Below, in pieces: positions 36,529-46,500 of a stretch of 64,000 bases of DNA (the first letter of the stretch is position 1; the number at the start of each line of letters is the position of its first letter). Made by a program: the position numbers and the translations under genes. The notes beneath the pieces were generated by a model. It did no database searches, was not told the DNA's origin, and saw nothing but the letters and a program-made list of their open reading frames with translations. This DNA comes from Shewanella gelidimarina. Lineage in GTDB: Bacteria > Pseudomonadota > Gammaproteobacteria > Enterobacterales > Shewanellaceae. The stretch covers positions 186,001 through 250,000 of the forward strand of contig NZ_JAKIKW010000005.1 of assembly GCF_023283945.1 (NCBI RefSeq), in the 5' to 3' direction.

Positions 36529-38886
36529 ATGTTGCGAAAACAGATGCTAAATAAACTGCTTTTCTGCGCCCTAGTACTCTCACCATTTGACCTTCTGGCT
36601 AATTGGTCTACTTTTGACACTCCAGAATTGACAGAGAAGAGCAAAGCCATCTCGACCCAAGTCAATGCCCTACCCGAGCAACACCTCGCTGATAATCGCG
36701 ATCAAAGTCGCGCTGCGAATATATTAATCAATACATTTGAACAGCAACAATCTCATGCCAAGCAACTGAATCAACAGTTACGTCAGTTTCGAACCTCCAA
36801 AGACCCTAATGACTGGCCTGCTATTGAGCAAACCAAGTTATCGCTCGATAGCCTCAGCCAGAATAAAGCAAAACTATTAACCTATGTATCGGTCAGTATT
36901 AATGAGCAGTTTACAGGTTTTGGCCCAGACGGTGTTAGACAGCTTTTGCTCGAGGCACAAGTCACCGAAGCGATCATCAATTATCAGCTGATCTCCCAGT
37001 TTAGACACCTAGTCAGATTCACCACAGATCTAAAGGTCTCACCCTTTCCATTATTAGTGCTTATTTTCAAACTCAGTTTAATCGGCATACTGTTATCTTG
37101 GTGGCTTAAAACCGCACCAAAACTAATAGTGTCTCAATTAAAAAACACTAAGAGCAAGCCACTATCTGGCGAGCCTATTAGCCACATAATTTGGCGTTAC
37201 CTCAATAAAGTACAAGCACCTTTAGCTTGGTTTGCAGCCTTAAGCATTGTGATTAACACCTTAATTAGCTTGCCCGGCCTCGATAGTATTAACTATTTGA
37301 GTGTGGTCATTAATTGGAGTTTTGCGGCAGCCATTATCATTCGATTGATCACTGAGTTCACCTCACACCACAGCCATTACAACAATCAATCTGAGATAGT
37401 CGAACTGCGCGTTAGTACCGTAAAACGTTGGGTTTGGACACTAATGGCAGCCGGTATTATTCTTAAAGCAACAGAGATGAGTGTCTATCAAGGAACGATA
37501 TACACTTGGGTCCAAACCTTAATTCTACTGGTATTACTCATACTATTAATTAAAACATTAACCAATTGGCGTAGTGTGGTCTTTAAACAATTAAGCCATT
37601 CTGAAGAGCACCCCGCTTATATTGACTGGGCAATAAAAAGACAAGCAGTTACTCTTTTAGCCCCTATCGCTACGCTCATTGGCGTATATAGACTCTTTTC
37701 CCAGCGCCTATTTCAAGAACTCTTTAATAAGCTATCTAAGTACCAAACCTTTAAGCATGCCATCGCCTATTTTTTTCGAGTTGAAGTGGCTAAGCAAAGC
37801 CAAGCTGATAAACAAAATGCCAACATGGTGCGAATAAAAGGTGAAGATACTTTTTCCTACGTAAAGCCAGGGCACGAAGATAGCGAACTTATCGAAAATT
37901 ACGCCAGCGCAGAGCTCAATGAAATAGCTCGCTATGTACTTGCCCCCACTCCTGCCATGGCGCTAATTTATAGTGAGCGAGGCTTAGGTCTAACAACACT
38001 ACTAAAAAGAGTGATCTACCGAGCAAACTCCGAAAATGCTATTTACATAAGCTGCCCCTATGGTGGTTATCAACCACTCGTGCAACAAATCAATACTGCA
38101 CTGGGTTTAGCTAAAAACGCCGATGAGACTGAACTGCTGCAACTGCTAAGAGGTACAGAGAAACGGTTTGTGTTCTGCATTGATGATTGCCAACGAATTA
38201 TTAGCCCTAAGGTCGGTGGCTTAATTGACTTAATGAAACTATCTAAGTTATTACGTCGAGGCCGTAATCAACACGGTGTACTCCTTGGAGTAGAGCAATC
38301 AGCTTGGCGCTTTGTTGACCGAGCAAGAGGGGAAAGGCTGTTGTTCGATAAGGTGGTAGCAATGCCCCGCTGGAATGAAACTCAAATTGCAGCGCTATTA
38401 AGCAGCCGTATTGGTATGGAGGGTGAGCATGCGCTCAGCTTTGCTGGATTAAAACTGCCTAAACAGTGGGATGAACACGAGCTAACGGAAAAGCAACGAG
38501 CAGAACAGGGGTTTTATCGTATTCTATGGGACTACTCAGACGGTAATCCAAGTGTTGCATTACGCTTTTTCCGGCAGTCACTGCACCAAGATAAAAGCAG
38601 TGGTGAGGTCTTCGTGAGGATTTTTAAAGCACCCGATGCCAAGGAGCTTGAGAATATGCCAAAGCCTATGCTGGCAGTGCTACGAGCGATAGTCCAGTTA
38701 GAAGTAGCGTCGGCGGAAGAGCTATCCGCTTGTACTCAGCTAGGTTTTGCAGAAGTGCTAAATACCCTGCGCTACTTTCAGAATAGGGGCTTCATCGAGC
38801 TAATTGATGATAAAGCCAAAATCTCCTCACATTGGTTTAGGTACATCACAAATACACTGCATAACCAACACTTACTGGTGAAGTAG
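36529..38886 (+). CDS. Multi-pass membrane protein fused to a degenerate ATPase domain, partner of MscS
   Basis: 785 residues (a shorter start at codon 6 is possible). In order: signal-type hydrophobic segment 1-24; a Gln/Leu-rich helical periplasmic region about 30-165, probably coiled coil; membrane helices about 172-193, 231-250, 258-276, 300-316, 326-345 and 373-388; then a cytosolic AAA/ORC-like domain about 445-770. The Walker A position reads SERGLGLTT (about 482-490): the glycines are there but the lysine is missing. Walker B is good (RFVFCIDD, about 546-553). A winged-helix-like end follows (MLAVLRAIVQL...). The MscS gene starts directly at the stop codon. The N-terminal layout recalls the non-pore part of MscK. 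No characterised homologue is recognised; gating or clustering of the channel is inferred. Confidence 0.75.
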   Translation: MLRKQMLNKLLFCALVLSPFDLLANWSTFDTPELTEKSKAISTQVNALPEQHLADNRDQSRAANILINTFEQQQSHAKQLNQQLRQFRTSKDPNDWPAIEQTKLSLDSLSQNKAKLLTYVSVSINEQFTGFGPDGVRQLLLEAQVTEAIINYQLISQFRHLVRFTTDLKVSPFPLLVLIFKLSLIGILLSWWLKTAPKLIVSQLKNTKSKPLSGEPISHIIWRYLNKVQAPLAWFAALSIVINTLISLPGLDSINYLSVVINWSFAAAIIIRLITEFTSHHSHYNNQSEIVELRVSTVKRWVWTLMAAGIILKATEMSVYQGTIYTWVQTLILLVLLILLIKTLTNWRSVVFKQLSHSEEHPAYIDWAIKRQAVTLLAPIATLIGVYRLFSQRLFQELFNKLSKYQTFKHAIAYFFRVEVAKQSQADKQNANMVRIKGEDTFSYVKPGHEDSELIENYASAELNEIARYVLAPTPAMALIYSERGLGLTTLLKRVIYRANSENAIYISCPYGGYQPLVQQINTALGLAKNADETELLQLLRGTEKRFVFCIDDCQRIISPKVGGLIDLMKLSKLLRRGRNQHGVLLGVEQSAWRFVDRARGERLLFDKVVAMPRWNETQIAALLSSRIGMEGEHALSFAGLKLPKQWDEHELTEKQRAEQGFYRILWDYSDGNPSVALRFFRQSLHQDKSSGEVFVRIFKAPDAKELENMPKPMLAVLRAIVQLEVASAEELSACTQLGFAEVLNTLRYFQNRGFIELIDDKAKISSHWFRYITNTLHNQHLLVK

Positions 38887-39783
38887 ATGATACTAAAACG
38901 ATACTCAAAACTGCTTCTGCTGACACTATTTATTAGCTTTCAACCATTAGCAGAAGATCTATCGCCCAATCTGGATAGCCTAACTGACATCGCCAGTCTT
39001 ATTCGATGGAGCGGTGTTTTTATTTCAGGATTAGTACTTTTTGTTGCTTGGTTGATGTTGAAATTCACCCAGAACATTGTCGACTCGATCAGTAGTCAAT
39101 TTGCACAAAGGCGTATGTTAGCGCAAAAACTACAGTCATTTTTCCAGTTTTTTGTTTATATGACCGCTGGGATCTCGGTATTCATGCTCAGCTTTAGAGT
39201 CGATGACAGAGTACTCACGCTTATTGGCGGCACACTGGCAGTGTCAGTCGGCTTTGCGATGAAAGACCTCGCTGCCTCCTTTATTGCAGGGTTAACCGTA
39301 ATGATAGACAGGCCATTTCAGGTCGGGGATAGAGTCACGTTTGAGGGACATTATGGCGATATCATCACCATTGGGCTTCGCTCGGTCAGAATGTGCACCT
39401 TAACTGATGACATTATTACCATTCCCAACAGTAAGTTTCTAAGCGATGTGGTGGTCAGTGGCAACTATGGCGCATTAGACATGCAAGTGGTTATCCCCTT
39501 CTATGTCGCGCTGGATCAAGACTTGTCACTCGCGACCGACATCATCAGAGAAGCCGCTGCATCGAGTCGCTATATCCACTTGCCAAAACCGATTGTCGTT
39601 TTGGTCAAACAAGATATTAGCGACAGTTACTTTGCCATCAAACTGACACTAAAAGCCTACGTTCTCGACACTAAATACGAAAAGCTGTTTGAAACTGATA
39701 TTACACTGAAAGTGATGCAGGAATTTAAAAAACAACAGATTTGCCCACCCACTATTATGCAGAGCACTAAGCTCTCACGCTAA
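38887..39783 (+). CDS. MscS-family mechanosensitive ion channel
   Basis: 298 residues (E. coli MscS 286). Three membrane helices: a signal-like first segment (about 7-22), then 41-60 and 86-103. These lead to the pore helix TM3 at about 112-140 with the GGTLAVSVGFAMKDLAASFIAG pattern of small residues. The beta-domain signature DRPFQVGDRV and 'IPNSKFLSDVVV' follow. It opens under membrane tension to release solutes. Its ATG abuts the TAG of the preceding ATPase-like gene with no spacer, so the two are translated together and probably act together. The C-terminus is shorter than in the large MscK/MscM proteins. Confidence 0.92.
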   Translation: MILKRYSKLLLLTLFISFQPLAEDLSPNLDSLTDIASLIRWSGVFISGLVLFVAWLMLKFTQNIVDSISSQFAQRRMLAQKLQSFFQFFVYMTAGISVFMLSFRVDDRVLTLIGGTLAVSVGFAMKDLAASFIAGLTVMIDRPFQVGDRVTFEGHYGDIITIGLRSVRMCTLTDDIITIPNSKFLSDVVVSGNYGALDMQVVIPFYVALDQDLSLATDIIREAAASSRYIHLPKPIVVLVKQDISDSYFAIKLTLKAYVLDTKYEKLFETDITLKVMQEFKKQQICPPTIMQSTKLSR

Positions 39784-39874
39784 CCTTGCACAGCGCTATA
39801 CCTACTGCCAGATGAATGAGTGTGTCGAGTTGAGTTGAGTACAAGACTGATAGCAGCGCTAAAAACTGATGTCT

Positions 39875-40198
39875 CTATTTAATACCGGTCTTTTTGATAA
39901 AATGCTCATCGATATAGTCACACCACAAATCAGAGCTGACTTCCGGCAACGACTCATCGTCTCTTACGCCTAACTTAAACTCCACCACAGAACGCCACTC
40001 AAGTGAGCCTAAATCGGGTCCATGGCCATTGTCATCGCCTGTTAATATCTGCATTTCAACTTTTTCAAACCAAGTTTGGTCACAGTCTTGTGTTTGCTGC
40101 AGTTGCGAAGCTGGGCTCAATTGCAGTTCACTCGTTGAGCTGCACCCACAAAACAACAATATAGCGCTCCCTATAGCCATTCCTAAACGCACACTCAT
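39875..40198 (-). CDS. Small lipoprotein, unrecognised
   Basis: 107 residues from ATG 40198, with GGAGAT upstream. A signal sequence ends in LFCGC, a plausible lipobox, followed by a Ser/Gln-rich linker. The mature domain holds two further cysteines (DCDQTWF and LWCDYIDEHF), likely disulfide-bonded in the periplasm. No family is recognised. It is convergent with the MscS gene and monocistronic. Confidence 0.65.
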   Translation of the reverse strand: MSVRLGMAIGSAILLFCGCSSTSELQLSPASQLQQTQDCDQTWFEKVEMQILTGDDNGHGPDLGSLEWRSVVEFKLGVRDDESLPEVSSDLWCDYIDEHFIKKTGIK

Positions 40199-40518
40199 TA
40201 TCATCTCCATCCACACATTTATAAAACAGCATTATGATCTGAGCAATGAGTAAAAGAAACTGTGATCCGCACGTTCCAATCCCACTGGCTCATGCCACTG
40301 CCCTCTCATGACCACCAATACTGAGATTAACATCACACACACCAGCGCAACATTAACAGCCAAAATCAATCACCAAGTAACAACAAAAGCTTATTAAAAC
40401 AACACTTAAACACCAAGTTCACCGAGATTCATTTTCATCAAATCTACAGCTGTATAGAATACCTGCGAAGCTCAAAAAATTGAGCGTTTTATAATAATTA
40501 TTATTGATGGGTCAAAAC
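40199..40518. other. Divergent intergenic region between two lipoprotein genes
   Basis: 320 AT-rich bases that must hold two promoters. A TATAAT-like hexamer lies near 40490 (TTTATAATAATTATT). No operator, RNA gene or repeat is recognised. Confidence 0.4.
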
Positions 40519-41931
40519 ATGAAATTACTTAAAACAGCAGCTGCCGCTGCAATTACTGTCGCACTGCTAGCTGGATGTAGCGACGAAACCAACAACTACT
40601 ATCCAACAGATCCAACTACAGATACGACGAATGTTCGTATCGGTACTTATAACTTATCTTTCGACAGAAATACCTACGCCGATCTCGTTACCGAAATGAA
40701 GCTCACTCAAACTGAGCAACAAGACTTAATGGACAAATGGTTTGATGGTTCATTAACCGATACTGAAAAAGCGGTCGCTGAGAAAGTGATTCAAATTCGT
40801 AATATCGCGGCCATTATCCAAACTGAACGTCCAGCTGTGCTGTTAATGGCTGAATTCAACAACGATGGCACCGGTGAAGACCAACAAGCCATTCAAGGTT
40901 TTCGTTTAAACTACCTTGCAGTACCACAGAATGCTTTAGGGTCTACTTCTGACGAAGTCACATTACTTGAGCCAATCCAATTTGGTTACGCTGAAAGCTT
41001 TGCCACTAATACAGGCTTACTCAGTGAGTTCGATTTAGACCGTAACGGCAGCGTTGCCCTACCAGGGGATGCTTGGGGCTTTGGTTTCTACCACGGTCAA
41101 TATGCATTCGGTCTATTATCACAATACCCGATTGATACTGACAACGTACGTACTTTCCAAAACTTTAAGTGGAAAGATATGCCAGGTGAAGCTAATCCAA
41201 CAATCACCAATTGTGAAGATGCTAACAACCCTATTCCAGCTGGCATGGCATGTGGTGACGAGTGGTACAGTAAAGAAGCATGGGCAGCAAAGCCATTGTC
41301 TTCTAAAAACCACGTTGATGCCCCTATCATCATCCCAACTGAAAATGGCGACAAAGTGATCCACTTATTGCTATCACACCCAACACCGCCTATTTTCGAT
41401 ACCCTAACCGAAAATAATAAGCTGCTTAACCGCGCTGAAATTAAATTCTGGGATGACTATATTTCTGGTGAAGGCAGCTACATTTATGATGATGCTGGCA
41501 ACAAAGGTGGCATTACGACTGATGCATCATTTGTTATTTTAGGCGACTTAAATGCCGACCCAGAAAGTGGTGACGGTTATTTAGATAGCATCAAAGGTTT
41601 AATATACAGTGACCAAGTTAACCAGTTAGCGACTCATGGTGTTTATGCGCCGACCAGTTTAGGCGCTCCTGAATGTCTAGCGACTGGCGAATGTCGCTCT
41701 GAAAACTGGGGGACTAAATACCCAGATATGGTGACCAGCACTTCAGGGTTACGTTTAGACCACGTCATTCCATCAAGTGACTTAAATGTGACTGACTCAG
41801 GTGTATTCTGGCCAGCGACTTTTGAAGATGGTCGCTTAATGATGAACGACGATCGTGTTGGGAAATGGGGCGGCGGCGGAAAGTCGGTCTCTTCAGATCA
41901 CCGTTTAGTATGGGTCAACGTTGAACTGTAA
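40519..41931 (+). CDS. Endonuclease/exonuclease/phosphatase-fold lipoprotein
   Basis: 470 residues from ATG 40519, which opens a signal sequence ending in the lipobox LLAGC. After an Asn/Thr/Asp-rich linker, the EEP fold begins with RIGTYNLSFDRN. It continues with LMAEFNND (metal-binding Glu), a GDLNADPESGDG motif near the centre-right (catalytic Asp/Asn) and a terminal SSDHRLVWV (Asp-His). A conserved cysteine pair is likely in the middle insert (TNCEDANN...GMACGDEW). Cell-surface or periplasmic, cutting nucleic acids or phosphate esters. Which substrate is used is not evident; extracellular DNA use would fit. Confidence 0.85.
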   Translation: MKLLKTAAAAAITVALLAGCSDETNNYYPTDPTTDTTNVRIGTYNLSFDRNTYADLVTEMKLTQTEQQDLMDKWFDGSLTDTEKAVAEKVIQIRNIAAIIQTERPAVLLMAEFNNDGTGEDQQAIQGFRLNYLAVPQNALGSTSDEVTLLEPIQFGYAESFATNTGLLSEFDLDRNGSVALPGDAWGFGFYHGQYAFGLLSQYPIDTDNVRTFQNFKWKDMPGEANPTITNCEDANNPIPAGMACGDEWYSKEAWAAKPLSSKNHVDAPIIIPTENGDKVIHLLLSHPTPPIFDTLTENNKLLNRAEIKFWDDYISGEGSYIYDDAGNKGGITTDASFVILGDLNADPESGDGYLDSIKGLIYSDQVNQLATHGVYAPTSLGAPECLATGECRSENWGTKYPDMVTSTSGLRLDHVIPSSDLNVTDSGVFWPATFEDGRLMMNDDRVGKWGGGGKSVSSDHRLVWVNVEL

Positions 41932-41998
41932 TTAACGATTAATAAAAATGATAAGCGTAGTCAATTATTACTGCGCTTTATCGTTAAAATTCAGACAT

Positions 41999-42030
41999 AA
42001 AAAAGTGAACTTAGCGTTCACTTTTTTTTA
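41999..42030. terminator. Bidirectional terminator between the EEP lipoprotein and helicase genes
   Basis: AAAAAGTGAAC-TTAGC-GTTCACTTTTTTTT, flanked by A and T runs, between convergent genes. Confidence 0.85.
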
Positions 42031-42066
42031 TTCTAAAAGCGATATTATTCGCGCTTTAATAAACGT

Positions 42067-43398
42067 TTATTTGCTCACTTTGGTATTGGTGCGGCCATAA
42101 CGATTTTTTTCACCATCACCTTGTCGTGGCTTTGAATCACTGCGTCTTTTTTCTTGGTATTTACGCTTATTATGGCTCTTCTCTTTCACAGCCTTTGTGG
42201 TGACATCGCGATAGCGCGCAGGTAAAGGTGCGCCCTCTTCATAACCCGGAAGTGTAATACACGGCAGTGTCAGCTCAATGATTTGCTCAATCTCTTGTAA
42301 CATCTCTTTGTCTTGTGGAGATACAAATGATATTGCACGGCCAGATAAACCCGCTCGACCGGTACGACCCACTCGATGCACATAATCTTCAGCGGCAAAA
42401 GGCAGTTCAAAGTTAATCACCAATGGCAGTGCTTCAATGTCCAAACCACGGGCTGCAACATCGGTTGCCACCATGACTCTTAGTTTGCCCGTTTTAAACT
42501 CTTCTAATGCTCTGTTTCTAGAGCCTTGAGTTTTATCACCATGAAATACCGCACTTTTTACGCCATCGAGTTTAAGCTCTGTTTGTAAATGTTCGGCGCC
42601 TTCTTTGGTGCTGACAAACACTAAAACCTGCTGCCAGTTATTACGACCCACAAGCTCAGACAATAACTCAGATTTACGGCGTTTATCGACTAAGTAAACC
42701 TCTTGAGTGATGCTACTCGCTGTTGGTGCAGTGGCAACATTAATCCACTCTGGGGCTATAAGCATCTTCTGCGCTAACGTTTTAATGTCTTCGCTGTACG
42801 TTGCCGAGAAAAAGAGTGTCTGATGCTCACGGGCCACCAGCTTTTTGACTTTTTCAATATCTCTAACAAACCCCATGTCTAACATACGATCAGCTTCATC
42901 AACCACTAAATGACTGACATTGGACAGGTCCAAGCCAAACTGGCCGATAAGATCAAACAAGCGACCAGGAGTGGCCACTAGAATATCAACGCCACCTTGC
43001 ACGGCTTTACGTTGCGGATTCATATTGGCACCGCCGTAAACCGCCGCGGTTTTAAAAGGCAAAAACTTTGAATAGGCTTGAATATTTTCAGCAACCTGGA
43101 TAGCGAGTTCGCGAGTCGGCGTTAACACTAAGACTCTCAGCTCAGCCTTATGCTCACTTGAGGTAGCCGTTTCTGCTTCATTGCTTTGCTGAAGCTCCAT
43201 TTGCTTCGATAAGGTATTCAGTAACGGTAGCGCAAATGCTGCCGTTTTACCGGTGCCCGTTTGGGCACACGCCATGATATCTTTACCCTGCATTGCCACA
43301 GGCAATACTTGTACCTGTACTTCCGTTAACGCTTGGTAACCGCGCGCAGAGACAGCATCTAAAATGTGGGGATGTAAATCGAATGCATCAAAGTTCAT
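42067..43398 (-). CDS. DEAD-box ATP-dependent RNA helicase (RhlE-like)
   Basis: 443 residues from ATG 43398 (MNFDAFDLHPHILDAV); the frame upstream to 43554 lacks family similarity. Motifs in order: Q motif near 20-26, AQTGTGKT (I), PTRELAIQV (Ia), VDEADRMLDMGF (II, DEAD), SAT (III), and HRVGRTGRAG (VI). The tail after about 380 is strongly basic (KEKSHNKRKYQEKRRSDSK), typical for RNA binding. It unwinds short RNA duplexes, in ribosome assembly or RNA decay. Which member (RhlE or a paralogue) cannot be fixed by eye. Confidence 0.92.
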   Translation of the reverse strand: MNFDAFDLHPHILDAVSARGYQALTEVQVQVLPVAMQGKDIMACAQTGTGKTAAFALPLLNTLSKQMELQQSNEAETATSSEHKAELRVLVLTPTRELAIQVAENIQAYSKFLPFKTAAVYGGANMNPQRKAVQGGVDILVATPGRLFDLIGQFGLDLSNVSHLVVDEADRMLDMGFVRDIEKVKKLVAREHQTLFFSATYSEDIKTLAQKMLIAPEWINVATAPTASSITQEVYLVDKRRKSELLSELVGRNNWQQVLVFVSTKEGAEHLQTELKLDGVKSAVFHGDKTQGSRNRALEEFKTGKLRVMVATDVAARGLDIEALPLVINFELPFAAEDYVHRVGRTGRAGLSGRAISFVSPQDKEMLQEIEQIIELTLPCITLPGYEEGAPLPARYRDVTTKAVKEKSHNKRKYQEKRRSDSKPRQGDGEKNRYGRTNTKVSK

Positions 43399-43550
43399 GG
43401 TTGGCTCAGTACAGGGAATAAAAGTGAGCGCGGAGTCTACCAAAAACCCAGCGCAGTTAATATAGCCAAACGTAGTGAAGCCACGACAAGCCGCATTTTC
43501 TCTATGCTGCGATTCACTACTCAAGGAAAAACGATAACAGTAAGCTAACA

Positions 43551-46500
43551 TCACTTATTTTTAGTATAAGCCTCAACTGCACTTTGCTTATGCTCTTGTG
43601 GTTCCTCAACGGTCACCTTTTGGGTCGCGGGAATAATACAGTTCGTTTCAAATTGCTCCGCAGGTACAGGCCTTGAGAACAGGTATCCTTGGCCATAGTC
43701 ACAACCCGCGTCGAATAACACTTGTCGCTGGTAATCCGTTTCAACACCTTCTGCGATCACTTTCATTCCTAGCTTATGTGCCATCACAATAATCGCTTCA
43801 CACAAGGTAGAGTCATCACTGTTGCTGTCCAAATTTTGGGTGAAAGACTGATCGATTTTTAAAAAATCAATGTCGAATTTTTTAAGGTAGGCTAAAGAGG
43901 AGTAGCCAGTGCCAAAATCATCAAGTGAGATCTGCATCCCAGCAGCACGGTACTGGGCGAGTTTATGGTATATCGTCTCATTACTATCAAGTAACAAGCC
44001 TTCGGTAATCTCTATGCAAATTGAGTGTCGGCTAAGATTAAGCGTTTTAAGCAGCGCTATCCAAGATTCAAAGCTCTCGCCTTCATCCCTAAATTGTACC
44101 GGTGATTTGTTAATACTGATCTGTACCTCAATTCCAAATCGATCGCGCCACAGAGCACATTGACGCGCGGCTTGTTGAAAGACCCAATCACCAATCTCAA
44201 TAATCAGTCCTGTCTCTTCGGCGACAGAGATAAACTCTATCGGCGAAACAAGGCCACGCTTCGGGTGATTCCAACGAATGAGCGCTTCCGCTTTGATCGC
44301 ATGATTATCCCCTAAACAGACAATGGGTTGATAATACAATTCAAACTCTTGGTTTGAAATCGCCAACCTGAGATCTTGAATTAAGCGCATCCGGTATTTA
44401 GCATTACGTTGCATTGACGGGGTGAAGTAATGGAATCGATTTCGACCTTGATCTTTAGCGGCGTACATCGCTTGATCGGCGTGTTTCAATAACCCTTCAA
44501 TACTTGCGGCATCATCAGGATAAAGGGTAATACCAATACTGGCACTAATATACGCACTCTCTTCGCCAAGGTTAAAGGGCTCTGCAATGCGGTTAAGAAT
44601 GTTTTGAGCGACTTTATCCACCCCTTTTATATCGGTGACACCAGAAAGTACCACAGTGAATTCATCACCGCCTAGTCGTGCAACAACATCGCTATCTCGA
44701 ATACAGCTCTTCAAGCGCTTCGCGGCTTCGGTTAACAGTAAGTCCCCCATGTCATGCCCTAATGTATCGTTAACCTCTTTAAAGTAATCCAGATCAAGAA
44801 ACATCAATGCGAAGTGTTTTTCTCGCCTATCTGACTTTAAAATCTCAGCGCCAAGATAGTCGAGCAACATTCGACGATTGGGCAATCCCGTCAGAGGATC
44901 ATAATTAGCTTGCTTCCAGATTATCTGTTCAGCCTGTTTTTTATCGGTAATATCGGAAAACAGCGCCACTCGACGTTCAGTTTGTGCTTCAGCATCAAAC
45001 AGTGTGTTAAGGGTTAACCACACCACAAACTCTTCACCATTTTTGCGCCTTAACCATGTCTCCCCCTGCCAGCGACCTGTTTCTTCTACTGACAATTCCA
45101 TCTGCTCATATGCACTGCGATTATTTCGGTTACATTGCAAAACCTGAATGTTTTGCTGCTTAATTTCAACGTCGCTATAGCCGGTAATATCAGTAAACGC
45201 GGCATTTATATTGATGATAGTGCCAGCTTCATCTTGCACACTCATCGCTTCGCTACTGTTGTTATAAACCGATGCCGCTAACTTTAATGACTCTTCAACC
45301 CGCTTACGGTCGGTAATATCCGTATGCACACCGCACATACGTAACGGTTTATTATTTTCGTCTCGACTCACTATTTTTCCTGAATCCAAGATCCAGCGGA
45401 TCTCGCCAGTATGAGAGTACATTCGATATTCAATTTTATGCTGTTCACTCACACCACTAATATGTTCATCTATCGAGCTAAGCACTCCTACTCTGTCTTT
45501 CGGGTGAATTGCCCGCATCCAAAGCTTGGGGTTATTATTGAGCGTAGTGACATCGCAGCCAAGCAAGTTGGCACTATGTTCGTTGCGCTCGACCTTATCA
45601 TTAACAATATCCCAGTCCCAAAAACCTAGCTCACTGCTATCTAACACCAAACCCAATTGCTCTTGGCTGGCTAACATTGCCATTTCGGCTTGTTTTTGCG
45701 AACTTCGATTTAATAAACCAATAATGACTAATTCGACTTTGCCTTGATTTCTTTGGCAAGCCACTGTCATGTGGGTATACACAATAGAATCATCGTTAGC
45801 GATAAATCGAATATCAAGCTCGAACTCGTTGTTATCCCCCGCCAACATCTCTGAGAAGTAATGCTGATAAAGGTTAAAGTCATTGTGATGGATCAAGTCT
45901 GACCACAAGAGTTCAAGTAGCTCGGGTTCGCTGTATTGCAACATATGGCATAAATTTGGGTTTACTTTTATCCACTGATGCTGATTATCGGTAATCGCAA
46001 TGCCCATGCTGCCCGCTTGAAAATGAGACTTAAACAACAGGTGATCTTGCAATTTTATTTTTTGGTCTCTTTCTATTTCAATCCGTCGGGATAACAACAT
46101 TCCCAAGAACGCAGTAGTGATTGGAAAGATTATTAAAACAGGCAACGTTATCTGCCTAAGCATTGAAATAGCCGCGTCTAGCGGCATCACTAATCCCCAC
46201 AGCAACACCAATGTATTAAGACTAAAACCGAATATGAGTAGCTCTCTAAAGCGAATATCACTGATATCGCCTTTACGATACTTTCCCCACAAATAGCCTA
46301 CCAATGCCGATGTCATTATCGATCCAATGCCAGACCATACGCCAATCCCGCCCTCGCTTAAACGGAACAGACCGCTAATAAGCACGGCAACCAATGTCGG
46401 TATACCACCAAAAAACATGCCCGAAATACCGAGAATAACCGTTCTTGAGTCGAAGAAAGCGCCTTCACTATATTGCCAAGAACTCAGCATGACTGAAACA

